In this document: piece by piece, positions 1 through 11,019 of the stretch
How positions within the stretch are numbered: position 1 is the stretch's first letter
Layout: each line of letters starts with the position of its first letter
NCBI GenBank assembly: GCA_022828595.1
Contig: JAKGHH010000006.1
Coordinates: 16,798,499 to 16,862,498, forward strand
Direction: 5' to 3'
DNA length: 64,000 nucleotides
Origin: Nelumbo lutea
Lineage: Eukaryota > Streptophyta > Magnoliopsida > Proteales > Nelumbonaceae
Made by a program: the position numbers and the translations under genes
The notes under the pieces: model-generated
What the model was told of the DNA's origin: nothing
The model's input: only the letters and a program-made list of their open reading frames with translations
The model's database searches: none

Positions 1-355
1 TAAGTCCACTCTTATGAATATATTACTAAGCAGATAAGTAGAAGGTAAATTGAATAAAGCCAGCTACTCTTGACAGGAAAATTCTTCTATTAAGTAGAGA
101 AGACAAGAAGGTAAATATAAGCCTACTCTTATGAATAGATCATTAACCAGATAACTAGAAGGTAAATTGAATAAAGTTGGCTACTCTAGAGAGGAAAACT
201 CTTGTATTAAAGAGAACACAAGAAGGTAAATAAAAGTCTACTCTTATGAATGGATCATTAAGCAGATAACTAGAAGGTAAATTGAATAAAGTCAGCTACT
301 CTTAACAGGAAAAATCTTGTATTAAGTAGAGACTAGAGAACGCAAGGGAAAAAAG
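1..355. repeat. Tandem repeat, about three copies of a ~117-bp unit
   Basis: Three successive copies begin near 1, 118 and 233. Each opens with a variant of 'ctcttatgaat', continues through 'agaaggtaaattgaataaag' and an 'agctactct' block, and closes with a 'gtattaa' segment. The array may continue to the left of the window. It lies downstream of exon 2 of the ARF gene on the minus strand, so it is probably inside that gene's second intron. No coding signal was seen. Confidence 0.75.
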
Positions 356-952
356 GTGCATGAGGTCAAGTGGGTAAACAGGGATTATTGAAGAACTTGC
401 TTTTAAGTTTTAACCCTTCAACTCATAAGGGCGTTTGAATGCATGATAGTCATTCCAAGGGGCTTAGTTCTTTATGTCCAATTCAAAAACTGATGAGGAG
501 TCTCTTGTAGACAAGACAGGTAAGCTAGAGTTTGAAGTGAGGGAGAAATTTGATCAGGATTGGTATTTTCAAGCTGATCTGTTGAAACCTCCTCAAAGAA
601 GTTCACTGGACTCGCAAGCAACAAGGTTAAAGAACTTAATCTCATCTTCAGCTCTTCATTCTTTATTTGTTCATATGAACTTTAAACAAGCACAAGTTAC
701 TATCATGAATAATACTTGCAGTAGATTTTCCGTCACTTCTTTGTGTATTATTACAGATCTCTAATTACTCCCCTTTCTTAAATGTGATACTGCAGGAGTT
801 CTTATAATAAAAAAAGGCCATTACCCAATATTGGTCACAGCTATATGGAGTCTTGTAGCATATCCTGTAGCCGATTTTAATTCTCATAGAGTACAAACAC
901 AAGAGAGAAGTGACACATGATTCCATAAAATAGATAAGACTTAAGAGCAAAC

Positions 953-1451
953 CTGTTCACTGTGTCCTTGGGGGAAGTAATATACGAGGCTGCCGACCTG
1001 AGGCAAGGAAACAAGCGGTCCAGCACAAGCATGCCAAAGCTCGGAATGTATAGTGTTCCTAACCCCTGAAACCAGCCAGAGGTGAACTTATAATGAATAA
1101 TTTAGGAAAACCAGAAACGATGAGAAGGCGATTTACAAGATAGAGCTCCGATGGTTTAGCGGAACATTTACAACAGATAGATTAAGAGACAAAAATGGGG
1201 AACCAATCAATCAATTTAAGTTTCCACTCGAGCTTATAAATTTGTGAATGCAAACTCATATGGACTAAGCAAAATTAGTAACTGGGCAAACTAACAATTT
1301 TACCAATGAGGCACTTAAAACAAATAAAATTTTATGAAAGGAACTGACCAGACAGATCCTGAAACTCCTTCAAAATCTTCATCTCATCCATTAGAGTTGA
1401 TGACCCATTTGCCAAACCTCCTGGTTTGACATTCTCTTCAACAGAGGCCAT
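953..1451 (-). CDS. ARF5: Auxin response factor, ARF5/MONOPTEROS-like, first two coding exons (partial)
   Basis: This is a transcription factor that binds auxin response elements and is controlled by Aux/IAA repressors. Exon 1 spans 1451-1349 and encodes 34 residues starting [12 protein letters not shown]. It ends in a GT donor within 'CTGGTCAGTT'. Exon 2 spans 1065-953 after a TTTCAG acceptor and ends CAG before a GT donor at 952-951. Phases match: exon 1 leaves one base and exon 2 supplies two, giving 72 codons. Exon 2 encodes the signature [11 protein letters not shown] and then [15 protein letters not shown], the conserved start of the ARF B3 DNA-binding domain. The EMKILKEF stretch before it and the spacing to SELWH resemble ARF5/MONOPTEROS rather than ARF6/8. 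An in-frame upstream ATG at 1520 exists, but the family comparison favours 1451. The next exon is not found in 1-950, so it lies outside the window and intron 2 exceeds 950 bp. Confidence 0.88.
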
Positions 1452-2550
1452 GGTAATCTCTACCAAACCAGAGCACACGCAATAGAGTAACTCATTTTCT
1501 CTCCTACCATCACTGCCCAAAACGACAGTTGCAGAACACCCTCATTTGGTTCGAGTTTAAGAGACACCAACCCAGTCCCAAAATCTCGTCTTTATTCTTC
1601 CAAAACACCCCAGAATTTCCCTAGCCCACGTCAGAGAATCTATTGTTTCCCCAGAAGAAAATTGAAAAATCTACTAACCCGCCTCACAGAATCTCACGTT
1701 TCTTCCAAAAACCAATCCAAATCGACAAACACCACGCTCAATATCCAGGAGCCAGGAACACAACCTGCAAAAGTACTGAAATCTAAGTGGGTCATCCGCA
1801 ACCTATCAGAGAAAAGCAAGCTTGCATCACGCACGCGGAACGAAGCATGAGTGGTCGGATTCTCGAGTGCTTGTTTTTTTTTTTTTTTATCTTTTCTTTT
1901 TAGCTTGCGCCAGGAAAAAGGAAACCGACCTTTCGATGAAAGAGTGATGATTGTCGATTCCCTTCTTTTACCTTTGCCTCTGTATTAAACTCATTGTTTC
2001 GTCTCTCTCTCTCTCTCTCTCTCTGGTTCGTTCGTTCGTTTGTTCTTTCGCTTCGAACAAAAAAAAAAAAAACCGTGCGCATTCTCTTATCCTACGCACT
2101 CTGTTTGTATCGAATCCTTTGCAGCTTTATACTAAGAGAAAGAGCGAGAAAGTAAGGAAAAAGAAGCAGAGAAACACGAAAACGTACTGGAAGCTCAGAG
2201 GAGATAGAGTGAGCACTGAACAGAGAGTTTTTAAAGGAGGGAAGAAAAGAATGGAAAAATGGCGCACTTTAGCACGTAATTAGCGAGGCTTGCAGGGTGT
2301 TGGCCTTGTCGATCTCGACCCAGAATCCTGATGGGTGGTTGGTTCTCCGGTCCGATTTTCACCCGTTCTTTGATGGCTGTTCCTTTCTTCTCTGTCTGAA
2401 GCCCTGGCTGTTGCTTCAAAATTTGACCGTTCGTCACGCGTGTGAATCACGACAAATAAGTGGAAAGCGTACGTTATAAAAATTTGACACGTCAGCCAAC
2501 CAATCTTATGACGTAGACTGATGCTCTGTCCATTTGCATACATGCATCAT
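1452..2550 (-). promoter_or_regulatory. 5' leader and promoter region of the ARF gene
   Basis: This region lies immediately upstream of the ARF start codon on the minus strand. It holds a (CT)n tract at 2002-2024, which reads (GA)n on the gene strand, a GTTC-rich run after it and A/T homopolymers. Pyrimidine/purine tracts of this type are common in plant leaders and core promoters. A TATA-like GTATAAAG reads on the minus strand at 2125-2132. A TGTCTC auxin response element core reads on the minus strand near 1560-1566. CCAAT and ACGTCA-type motifs occur near 2484-2500. The start site cannot be fixed and these motif assignments are inferences. ORFs in this stretch are low-complexity and not considered real. 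Confidence 0.45.
2002..2050. repeat. (CT)n microsatellite followed by a GTTC-rich run
   Basis: An uninterrupted CT run covers 2002-2024 and is followed by repeats of 'ttcg/ttcgt' to about 2050. It sits in the probable leader or promoter of the ARF gene. Confidence 0.9.
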
Positions 2551-5500
2551 TCATGCCATGCCATGTACATGAATCATATTCATGATATCAAACGAAAAAG
2601 AAGCTGGAAAATAAGGTCTCGTTTGTTTTTCGATGATAAGTCATTTGTATTTATCTGGTCCAGTGTTTCTTTAGAACTATAAATGTACTTGCCATTGTTC
2701 ATTTATTTCTTTGATAAAGTTACTTAAAATCAACAATGTTATACTATCATGTGTAACCAATTTCGGCGTGGACAAGAAAATTATTTATCCAAGTCTCGAG
2801 AGGATATTATTTATCCATGTAATTTAGTCATTCCAAAACCTAGTTGCATTTGACACTTATTATTTTAGGCTGCATTTGGATGCGTTATAAAACTTTATTC
2901 CAATTCAGTTTTGCATTAGTTTGGATGGAATCTAATTTTATATCGATAATAGATGTAAAACCTCATCACCTCTAAAGTTTAAATCAATAATTACGGTAAA
3001 AACTACATCAATAAAATTGATGTAAAATTTTACATTCTTTCACCCATCACTATTTTCAAAAAAGCAATGGTCACTTTCTAGTTCAGTGTAAAACTTCCTA
3101 AGTGTATTTTTACGCTGATGGCCTTTTACAATGATTCCATATGCAACCTTAAGGATTTATCTCCATTTTGCATTTAAATGTTCCTATGAATACCAAGTTT
3201 TTAACTGCAAAAAGGAAATAAGTCCTTAAAGAATGCCAAATGATGCCTAAGTATTCATGATGAAAATGCTGAGCCGTAAGAGAAAAAGCGCCCATCATAA
3301 CCAATATGATGTGGTGTTAAGGGTCCACTATCAATAGTTGAGATTGAAAAAAAATCCAATTTTGCTTGTTTGGCATTTAGAATGGGAATTGAATTCCTTT
3401 GAAATCAGAATTGGAATAATTTGTTTCCATGATTTGTTTAGTTTAGATAGAAAATGGAATCAGCGTGTGGGAGAGGAAGAGAATGTCCACTCCACCAGAA
3501 TGAGAATGGGATTCTAATTCCACCCAATCAGACAGTTGAAATCAAAAAATCTCTATCTCCGTGAACCAAACGGGGACATGATAATTTGCATTTTTCAGAG
3601 TTAGATGACAGTTTTATTGGATGTTGGTTGGATTGATGGGTTCCACGTAATTTTGTGAGGTGAATGCTGAACTGAATGAAGGCATTGAACATTCATGCCA
3701 GTGGATGAGGCATGCATCGGACGCTCCGTATTTGACACTGGAATCGAGCGGCACGCGGAGCAGAAAACAACAATAAAACAATAATAGCTTAGCAGAGGAG
3801 GCAAGGGGCATTGTGTAGCGCTGACCACTGAGCCACTGACTCTTGGGCTTCTAAATTCGTCAATCCCATCTATCACACGTGGTTTACATGCAAGATTATT
3901 TTGAATCACCATTAATTCTTGGGTCCCACATTCTCGCTTCTCCACGATATTAATATATTATAGTCCTGATCTTGGACTTAGGCCTCAAGGGGCTTGTTCT
4001 TATTTGGTATGTAATGTACGTAGGTCCACTGCACTGTCTGTTGTACCTTTTCACCGTAGTCCTGTCGTATGCTATCAGCGTCGGTCCCATTAGATAATTA
4101 CTTCAGAAGGGACGTAATAAAAGTATTAAGCATATCAGTTGTTTTTCCGATATCATATCTTTTCTGTATTATAGTCAAATCCATTTATTTATTTACAAGT
4201 TAAAAAGTTGAAATAATAAAGCAACTATAAAGCTGATCCTCGTTAAAGTTTCGATTAGGCATATCTTAATAAAAAATCATTGAATTAATTAACTTGTTGA
4301 TATGGGCAGTCAAATTATTGATTCATTCAATAATTCTGACCATTTTATATTTTAATTATTTTTATTTTTTTCAACAGAACGGGTCATCTGTTTGACCCAC
4401 TTAGTAGTTTTTGATCGTTTTTTATTTTAATTAATTTTTTGATTTTTTTTGTTAGAATGGATCATTCATTTGGACTATCGATCTAGAAATCGATGGTTAA
4501 AACAGTTCCAATTCCATGTCAATTTTTAAAATATTGATTTAATTAATCAAATTGAACCAAAATCTCAATTAATTGAATCGGTCGGTTTGGTATTTTTGAA
4601 AAAAAAAACAAATGTATGATTTGATTTCAATTAACCAATATAAAAATTAGCAATTAAGTGCACCGACTGGTATATACATATATTATCTATTTAGAATTTC
4701 AGGGTGTTTAGTTCGATTTACGTTTATTGAGTAAATGTTGTCAGATAATGACTCTATCATCAAAGGCTTCGTTAATTGTATTCAATACGTATCGATTTCT
4801 ATGTCCTTTCCGTTTCAGGAAGTTTGATTTTAGAATTTCTTAAAACGGATAGGCGTTTATTGGCACTTTAATGATATAGTGTCTAATGACGTCTATGTAT
4901 CATAAATGTCCCCATTAATTGTTTTTCTTAATTTTGTATATATTTATATAATAAATATCAAAAAATCAAAAAACCCACAAATCAAATCGATCTAAAACTG
5001 AAATTAACTAATTAATTTCGATTTTTTATTCACGGTTTTTCAAAAATAAGTGGTACCGGTTCCATTTGGAAAATAGACACACGGTTTGATACTTGGATTA
5101 ATGGAACCGTGATCACCTGAAAAGGAAATAACAAATGATTAAGAAGATTTGGGTCGTTGATTTTATGGGGTAGAGTTAGAGATGGCATGTGGGGCCTCAT
5201 GGTGACGCGATGAAACAGACAAACTGTGAGAGTGCCGGAGGGAAAGGGACACAAAGACAGAGTAATGTAGGGATGGAAGGGGACAATGTGGTCGAGATGA
5301 CAATGAACACCCCTTTGTCCCCACTCGCTCAATTATATAGATTGGGAGTTGGGAGTTGGGAGTCCACAAAATTTTCCCCTTATGTGGGGCGCAATTGAAG
5401 GCTGCTTTGAGTTGAGGCCTCCTCTTTGTCCTACTTCAAAATGCTATCCATACGAATACAAATACATCTTTTGCCATTCATTTAGAATATTTTATTTTTA

Positions 5501-5715
5501 TCAAATGTGCTGACAGTGGTCAGACTCTTTTTTTAGAAATGACACAATGTTCCAGACATACGGTGTTGTACGGTGCATGCGTAAGGAACATAAAAAAATA
5601 AAATACGTAAACTTGACAGTTGACACTGTTCTGTTCTACTTCTATATCATTGGTTGGTGGTGTACAGACTTAGAGACTCAAATCGTTGAAGCTTACTTCA
5701 CAATTTTACTTTTTA
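2551..5715. other. Intergenic, AT-rich, no gene recognised
   Basis: No conserved protein or RNA gene was recognised. The stretch contains MITE-like debris: a possible inverted-repeat element near 2867-3150, a G/A-rich block near 3360-3590 whose ends read 'tgtttgg' and 'ccaaacgggg', and low-complexity AT-rich sequence from about 4150 to 5040. ORFs here lack recognisable domains. Confidence 0.6.
2867..3150. mobile_element. Possible MITE (aggctgcatt / aaccttaagg ends)
   Basis: The left end reads 'aggctgcatttgga' and the right end, in reverse complement, reads 'aaggttgcatatgga', giving imperfect terminal inverted repeats about 280 bp apart. The same kind of end recurs at 31825-32208. No clear target duplication was found. 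Confidence 0.35.
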
Positions 5716-5915
5716 GCCCGTGTTTGGTTGCCGTACAATTTTATTTGCATTAGTGCAAATATAAAATTGTAAATTTTTGTTTAATTTTGTTTTAAATGTT
5801 ACTTCATGTATTAATTTACTTCATTTTTATTATAATCAAATAAAATAAACTAAATTTTAAAATAAAAATAGGTCAAAATTTACACTCAAATCATTTACAC
5901 TGCAAATATAATTTT
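5716..5915. mobile_element. MITE-like element, family also present at 50936-51184
   Basis: The segment begins 'gtgtttggttgccgtacaat' and ends with a segment reading 'aggtcaaaatttacactc' and 'tttacactgc'. The reverse complement of 50936-51184 follows the same order of blocks, including 'ttaatttacttcat' and 'ataggtcaaaatttaca', so the two are copies in opposite orientation. Exact ends and target duplication were not resolved. Confidence 0.6.
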
Positions 5916-7179
5916 TTCTTTTTTTCCATTGTTCATTTTTTTTTTCCTTGGATGTACTTTTATTGGTCCATCCCATGACTTGAATTTTTTGCACTCTTTA
6001 TTTATATAAAACAAAGAATTCCCCTTGCGGTTAAAAGACATGGAAAGACAAAAATACACCTCTTAATAAAATGATTTATCATATGTATGTATGTATCTAT
6101 GGTTTCTTTTGGGAAGAGTGTAAATACAAATATGTAGACTGTTTTCTAGTTCATGCAAATATAAAATTGGTTTAATTTTGTATTGATAATTTTTTTTTTT
6201 GAAAAAATGGTTTTTAATTGTAATAGGTAGGAATATGCATCCCGAGATTGAAATATATCTTTTTTTAATATTGATCAACTTTGAGTACAAAGTTTGCATC
6301 CATTTTTTCTCTCATTTTGGATGCAAACATGTTTTGAAATATGTGAAAGATATCACTTTCAGTAGATAAATGTATGTTACCAAACTGACTAGATAGCATA
6401 TGTGCACTAAACGGGCATCTGAGCTCTTCCCAAACAGAGCCTATGTGGCATGAGTCTTTAATTAAGAAGGAATGCTCCATTTATTTAATTTGTGCTTCAC
6501 GTCCAGACCACAATGTAAAAATGGCTTATCCTGACATTTTCCCCTCTAATCTCTCCCACATTGTTATGTTCTATCTATAGCAGTGTTTTTAACCCACTAT
6601 TGACCCAGCCGTTATTGGTCATGCTTTTGGGTCCAGTTCTAGTAAAGTCCAGAAATTAGTTAAAACCATTGATCAGGTCAAAAACTGTTTGACCCAGATA
6701 GTTGGACCGTTGACCCAATCAACTTGGTGATCGGGTGGTTATTGGTTGCACAATAAATATGTATGCAAAATTCCGGAGACCATAACTTTGCACTCCAATA
6801 TCTAATTGGGATGATTTTTTATAATTTTAGATATCTTTTCAATATTTAAGTGCCCCACTATTTTTGTGAAAAAAAACCCCTTTTAGCCTCGTATTGCATT
6901 TTTTATATTTTTTATAAATAAAAAATAAAAAAATGAATTAAAAAGCATAATTTAAATATAAAATAAGACATATATTATATATAGAACATTATTATACATT
7001 ATTTATTTATATGTTTCTAATAGAATTTTTTATAGTTTTTAGAAGTAATAGTCGCCTCCAACCTTATGCAATCATGCAATGCTTAAAACACAAAACCTAC
7101 AAATCGAATATAAAAAGAATGCAAATTTTGATTCACTTTTATTTTGAGATTTGCTTTGCTTGTGGTGTTATTTTACTTT
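5916..7179. other. Intergenic AT-rich DNA, no gene recognised
   Basis: Sequence with short ORFs only and no recognisable domain. Near 6570-6740 is a block rich in 'gacccag' and 'tgaccc' motifs typical of degenerate plant MITEs, without clear ends. Confidence 0.55.
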
Positions 7180-7548
7180 GGCTCTGTTTGTTTGCGGTGC
7201 AAATTTGAACTGAATGCAATGCTTGCACCTGGTTCGATTTTGCATCCATTTGTTTATAACCATGATATGCATTCTTTAAGTGATACAAAATATATATGCA
7301 CCTTTTGTCTTATTTATACCACCTTCTTCCATTCTTAATCCTCTTTCAAATAAAGTGGGGCCGGGGCCCCATTATCTTGCTTCCTATCTTATTCATCCCA
7401 AATAAATTAATGACCTTCTACTTTACTCCTTACAAACTACAAACTGACAAAACAAAGTCAAATGTGAAACAAAAAACAAATCAGGAATTTGCACTCCCAT
7501 TCATTTATATCAATAAAAAGGAAAAAGCACTGACAAACAAACAGAGCC
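7180..7548. mobile_element. MITE-like element with perfect 15-bp terminal inverted repeats
   Basis: 'ggctctgtttgtttg' at 7180-7194 is the exact reverse complement of 'caaacaaacagagcc' at 7534-7548, with AT-rich sequence between and no transposase. A further related inverted end, 'gcaaacaaacc', lies at about 7658-7670, so the element may be nested in or share ends with a longer one. Target duplication is not evident. Confidence 0.6.
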
Positions 7549-7999
7549 TTCATAACAAACAAAATAAAGCAAAAGCTCAAACAATAATTAATCAGAATTT
7601 ATAATAAAATCATTCACACTACCATTTTTTTACACAAGTGCAAATGAAATTGCACTGCAAACAAACCAGGCAATAAAAAGAATGGTTATAACAAAGACGT
7701 ATTCAATAGTTGAGCTGGTAGTCAAGTAGCCAGTTGACAATCCAAAGTGAATCCAGTCAGATGATACCAACAATATTTGTCATCCTTACATGCTTTCGTT
7801 TGCATTGTTGGGGGTGGGAGGTGTTCTTATAGCCTATCCAACATAAATACAATTCTGGTTCTGGGTATGCTTGGCTTTTGTACAAAGTAATCTCATAAAT
7901 TGGTTAAAGTTGATATACTTTTTTTTTAAGTTTTATTTATTTATTTTTCAAAACCCGGGATTGGTTTAAAGCTCGATTACCTTCTGAACTATTGTCTGA

Positions 8000-8350
8000 C
8001 TCAATACAATCCCTAAAAGAGCATATCGGGAAGCCATATCAGTTGAAACTTTAGTAGGGTGAGAACTAGTGAAAGTACAGGGGATCTAAGCAAAGAGCGT
8101 AAGACCTAATAACGCTTGTGAAATGGAGCCGACGAGACTCAATGGATTGGGTTAAACCAGGGAAAAAGAATAGCCTATTCTCGCTTTGGATCAGTGAGTA
8201 GTCAGTAAGTCAGTAGGATTCCTGATCGAAAGTTGTACGCTACCTTCAACTTTGAAGGGTGAAAGTTTGACAAGAAAAGCCCAGCAATTGCACAAGTGGC
8301 AGTACTACTTTTCTCATTCAAAACAAGTTTTTGGGATTGCCGCGATCAAA
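8000..8350. other. Stretch with organelle-like composition, possible nuclear mitochondrial insert
   Basis: Base composition changes sharply from flanking AT-rich DNA to more even composition, without homopolymers, and the wording (for example around 8160-8270) resembles plant mitochondrial intergenic DNA. No gene is recognised. This is an impression from composition and style, not a match. Confidence 0.3.
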
Positions 8351-8451
8351 AGCATCGGCTCCTGACACATTTGGTTGGCCTTTGGTGCTGTGTAGGATGT
8401 TGATCACTTGATCCCAAGTCTGGCTGGCTTGGCATCCTTTACAGAGAAAGT

Positions 8452-8520
8452 GAGAGAGGGATTCCCTTTACATTGGTCATCGTCAGACCACATTCACTTG
8501 ACATTGGGTAAATCCCTCTC
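8452..8520 (+). other. Imperfect hairpin
   Basis: 'gagagagggatt' at 8452-8463 pairs with 'aatccctctc' at 8511-8520. A further CCC/GGG pairing follows, and an inner stem 'tggtc...gacca' lies within the loop. It resembles a small precursor hairpin in form only; it does not match a plant miRNA I know. Confidence 0.3.
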
Positions 8521-9516
8521 CCCCTCTTTGGGACTTGGGAGAAGTTAGACTGAACAAATGAGGGTTTTAGGGGCTGTTTTAGAATATGAATTGTTTTCTT
8601 GTTGTTGGTTCCGAAAATAAATCAAAATTATATGGTTTGAAAACAGATTGTTTATCAAAATAAAAAACACACACAAGGAAAAAAAAATGAAAATGAAGAG
8701 ATTTATGTTGTAGAACATCCTATTAATTTAGAGAAGTTGTGATTTTAGTTAGATGTAGTTACACCAGTTCATGAAAGAAACCAGCTGCTTGCTTACTCAG
8801 CTTGGCAAATGGCAACCACTGTTCAGTCATCACCATTAAATCCAGATCTATTGAACATTACCCAGATCATTAAGGCATTTTTAGGGCACATACCTTCTTC
8901 AAATTTTCTGTAAAACTCAATAGTTTTTCATACAGGAAAATATCAGTGATTATATGCAGTTATTCACTCTCTTTTACAGCAAAAGCCTTTTTTTCTGTCT
9001 TTCCTAATTTTTAATGTTTTTTACATGAATGGAAACTGGCAAGGAAAACAGAATTTTCATTGTAAAAGGAACATAACTCAAATATTTCAGCTTGGAAATT
9101 CTCATCCATTTTATATTAAAACACAAATGGAGTTTCAATTTTTAAGGGAAAAAGTGCTTCAAAAGAAAACAAATCAGAAGAGAGAAAAATTTGTCTATTT
9201 AAGTTTGGACAGCTTGTGATGTCATTGTATATTTTTTTCAATTGTTAGATTAGTTTTAATCTAATGGTTGATGTGATCCATCTTTAGGTTAAAGGTTAAG
9301 GTGGATTTTATATATAAAAGGTTTCTTAATTTTGTATATAAAATATATAAAGACTAGAAAGAAAAAAATCCACATGGAGAAGTTAATCAACACAGCCATG
9401 TCGCCAATGGCTAAAAAGAGGTAAAAGGAAATGGCTTCTCTATGGAAATCAAAAGGCACATCAATAAATCAACTCCATGATATAATGGAGGGTAAAATTA
9501 TTGTTGAAATTTTAAG

Positions 9517-9735
9517 ACTCAGTTTGGAAAGAATACAAATATAAATATGTATAGTACAAATGTATACTAAATAATACAAAATATAAGGTTTTGTGCTCTG
9601 AATATTTGTATTTATACTTCTAAGGCTCAGTTTGAAAGGAGTACAAATACAAATATGTACAGTGCAAAAACCTTATCTTTTGTATGTATTTGTACTGTAC
9701 ATATTTGTATTTGTATTCTTTTCAAACCGAGCCTC
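9517..9735. mobile_element. Foldback MITE with a duplicated arm
   Basis: 'aaggctcagtttgaaagg' at 9622 onward is mirrored by 'cttttcaaaccgagcctc' ending at about 9735. The arms continue inward through 'tacaaatacaaatatgtaca' and its complement, leaving a loop of roughly 15 bp. A second direct copy of the left arm, 'gactcagtttggaaagaa', begins near 9517. It can fold into a long hairpin and may be a source of small RNA. Confidence 0.75.
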
Positions 9736-10526
9736 AAGAAATTTCCAAGTTTTCCCCTTTACTGTTACAGTTAAAAACCTCCATCAATGGAGCTGGGCTT
9801 GACAATGGCTTTATGTTAATCATGGATCATGTATGGGTCTATGACATGGAACAATCTTAGTCTAGTCCATGACAGGACAGATGATGAAAACTTGAGTCGT
9901 TTTCTTTCTCATGATTTCAATAAAATTGGGATCTAAAACTGTTTTGAGAAAACATTATCTTCTTAAATCCAAACCACGGAAAACAATGTTAATCATGCTC
10001 TTCAACGTCTGCTTTCAAAAGCAGGTTTTCTTCTGGTAATTAATTTTGATATTATGTTCGAGGAAGCATATAATAATTGCTTATCGACTTTCTTTCTTTT
10101 TGTTGAAGAGTAGCCCTTTAATTTATTAATATAACAACGATGAACTTATGGAGTAACAAACATGAAAGGCTTTGTGAATGAATTCCATACTGGTGTCCGG
10201 ATCATCTGATTGCAAATACAAAAATCAATGTGCAGTAGCAGTTCTGGACTTAAATTTGGCTCGCTACAATCTGGACAAATTTAGTGTACGTTTAAATTTA
10301 TTGGGTAAGAATTCACGGCATCCAAATTCCAAATACAACTGACTTAAGACCCGCCTATGGAAATGCTGTCTAAGTTCTAAGTACATTCAAGTCGAAGAAT
10401 TGTCTCCATATCCCTCAACTTTTTATTTTTCTAGTGGTAAGGATTCCCCAAGGCACGGCCCATTATTAGTACTACTAGGTCTGAGACTTTGTCTCCGTGT
10501 CCCTGCTCAAGTGTGAATTGTCTCCC

Positions 10527-10600
10527 TAACCCGAATCTGTCCAATCCACCCAGTGGGTCGGGCACCCACTGGTGGATTGGGCAGATTTGATTCGGGTAGA
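10527..10600. repeat. Inverted repeat, ~32-bp arms
   Basis: 'ccaatccacccagtgggt' at 10541-10558 is followed after four bases by its near-perfect complement ending at 10580. Outer arms extend imperfectly to 'acccgaatc' on the left and 'gattcgggt' on the right. Confidence 0.7.
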
Positions 10601-10639
10601 CTTTACCAACTGGAGTGTTGGCACCCTTAAATTTTGTTT

Positions 10640-10970
10640 TACTGCATTTATTTTAATCAAGTAAAGTATGTTAATTTTGACTAAATATTGTATCGTAGAG
10701 AGTAGATTAAGATAGTTTGGACATATAAATAAAATACCATCAACTGCATCACTTAGAAAAAGTGACTTGTTATACATCGAAGAGATTAATAAAAGAGTTC
10801 GGAGAAGACCAAAAAAAGACATGGATAGAAGTAGCAAAAAATGATTTAAACACTAATAATTTAATAATGGATATAAGTTGAAATAGAACAAATTAGTGAA
10901 ACAGGATTCATGTAACCAACCCCGTATAGTTAGGATAAGGCATGGATGATGATAATGATGATTGTACGCT
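10640..10970 (+). pseudogene. RTE-type LINE, 3'-terminal fragment
   Basis: The plus strand encodes decayed pieces of the C-terminal region usual in plant RTE LINEs: an RxxxFGHI segment, then RVRRRPKK, then IEVAKNDL, then RIHVTNP. It ends with the wording 'gtaaccaaccccgtatagtt' and a short ATG/GATGAT tail at about 10947-10966, the hallmark of these elements. Several stops and frameshifts are present. Everything upstream of the C-terminus is missing, as expected for a 5'-truncated insertion. Confidence 0.7.
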
Positions 10971-11019
10971 AACAAGGAATTGGCATTATAGAGCCAACTT
11001 AAGCTCGTAGGCATCTTAG

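Noticed and set aside
474..764. 96-codon plus-strand ORF within the presumed ARF intron
   Set aside because: No domain recognised, opposite strand to the ARF gene, no promoter or splice context; treated as chance.
1452..1520. Upstream in-frame ATG at 1520 as ARF start
   Set aside because: The extra 23 residues do not resemble ARF N-termini, whereas the start at 1451 aligns with ARF5-type proteins.
1900..2543. Overlapping ORFs around the CT/GA tract
   Set aside because: Low-complexity translations (Arg/Glu or Ser/Leu runs) from simple sequence in the ARF leader.
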